From Amblyornis subalaris (taxonomy: Eukaryota; Chordata; Aves; Passeriformes; Ptilonorhynchidae): a DNA stretch of 64,000 nucleotides. The translations under genes and the position numbers were made by a program. The first letter of the stretch is position 1; the number at the start of each line of letters is the position of its first letter. Below are positions 63,601 to 64,000 of the stretch, piece after piece. Location: the NCBI GenBank assembly GCA_018881555.1, contig JACAXG010000002.1, positions 23,461,786 to 23,525,785 on the forward strand, written 5' to 3'. The notes beneath the pieces were generated by a model, which was given only the letters and a program-made list of their open reading frames with translations, did no database searches and had not been told where the DNA came from.

Positions 63601-64000
63601 TCTGGTCAATCATTATTCAATCAGTGAGAAATCTAATTTTAAACAAATATGGTCTGATAAACATTTGAGTATGTTCTGTTTGTACAAACGTAGGAAGCAT
63701 AATTCATACTTGGGTTCTCAAAGCACATTACCCTCCCATCATAGGAAGGCCACAGTGTTTATGATGTAAAAAAGAACCTAAAATAAATGTAAATTTAGCT
63801 ATGCGACCAATTCTTACAATCACACCCTTTTACTGTTCCAGAGTGGAGTATAATCACAGATTCAATTTCAGAGCCAGACTTTTGTTTTATGTCCATCAGC
63901 ATGAATTTATTGGCCTAAACTAGCTTCCGTGGTCAACTCTTATTGCTACACCTGTCTGAAAAATGTGCTACAAAATTTTAATAACTGTTCTCCTATAAAA
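57639..64000 (-). other. TBC1D32: Inside TBC1D32, upstream exons not resolved
   Basis: The coding chain cannot start at 57638, so at least part of this region is TBC1D32 intron. I cannot firmly place the next exon. Candidates are at 62311-62434 and 63512-63583 (minus). A GC-richer block at 59290-59500 has a minus-strand frame of about 55 codons but no family resemblance. The rest is AT-rich intron-like DNA, with an A15 run near 58689. Confidence 0.6.
62311..62434 (-). CDS. Possible upstream TBC1D32 exon
   Basis: Open on the minus strand from an acceptor ACTACTTTTGTAG for 41 codons plus one base, to a possible donor CACA|GTGTGT. The peptide includes FPLDFVSETALLCTAKG and FKILAVKLKRH, which looks like real protein, and the exit phase (one base) is exactly what the exon at 57569-57638 needs. 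The donor is weak and the frame runs on for 11 codons past it before a stop. I cannot confirm this text against the family from memory, so the symbol is left blank. Confidence 0.4.

Noticed and set aside
1..64000. CRISPR arrays, operons, phage or plasmid functions
   Set aside because: No regularly spaced repeats, no dense coding, no bacterial signals; the sequence is clearly vertebrate.
1..64000. tRNA and rRNA genes
   Set aside because: No A-box/B-box pair with a cloverleaf, and no rRNA core sequence noticed on either strand, though a covariance search was not possible.

Overview
The window is vertebrate nuclear DNA, most probably from a bird: AT-rich, intron-bearing, without operons, ribosome binding sites or any long continuous reading frame. 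The avian call rests on three fragments of CR1-type non-LTR retrotransposons (12209-12725, 27826-28050, 50725-50981) and on long terminal repeats (LTRs) of kinds I know from bird genomes. Scattered single N bases look like unresolved or polymorphic positions.

The only protein gene I can identify is the 3' end of TBC1D32 (BROMI), on the minus strand between about 49.46 kb and 57.64 kb. Six coding exons (57569-57638, 56660-56775, 55525-55679, 53988-54128, 51972-52160, 49598-49717) have GT-AG borders, join in compatible phases over 791 coding bases, and end in a TAA stop with a poly(A) signal about 115 bases further on. They encode the C-terminal TBC-like part of a protein used in cilium assembly and Hedgehog signalling. 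The 5' part of the gene should run upward through 64 kb and beyond; one or two further exons are possible at 62.3 and 63.5 kb.

From 1 to about 49.4 kb I see no recognisable gene. This fits the large gene-poor interval known on the 3' side of TBC1D32 in mammals. It holds a solo LTR at 2188-3256 with a perfect 5-base target duplication; a second LTR-type unit at 6830-7226 inside a GC-rich island; a weaker LTR-like block at 21290-21668; a 1052-base LTR at 25690-26741 with 12-base inverted ends and a 6-base target duplication; two short LTR remnants (36884-37003, 38400-38470); two CR1 fragments; a palindromic AT tract (43705-43862); and low-complexity DNA. Two short open segments with good splice-like borders (11818-11934, 35974-36085) are recorded as exon candidates only. 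One stretch near 41.42 kb carries a dense set of developmental transcription-factor motifs and may be a conserved enhancer.

Nothing here looks like a new defence, mobile or biosynthetic system. The most informative results are the reconstructed TBC1D32 exon chain and the two solo LTRs with intact target duplications. Most short reading frames in the window are chance frames in introns, intergenic DNA or repeats.
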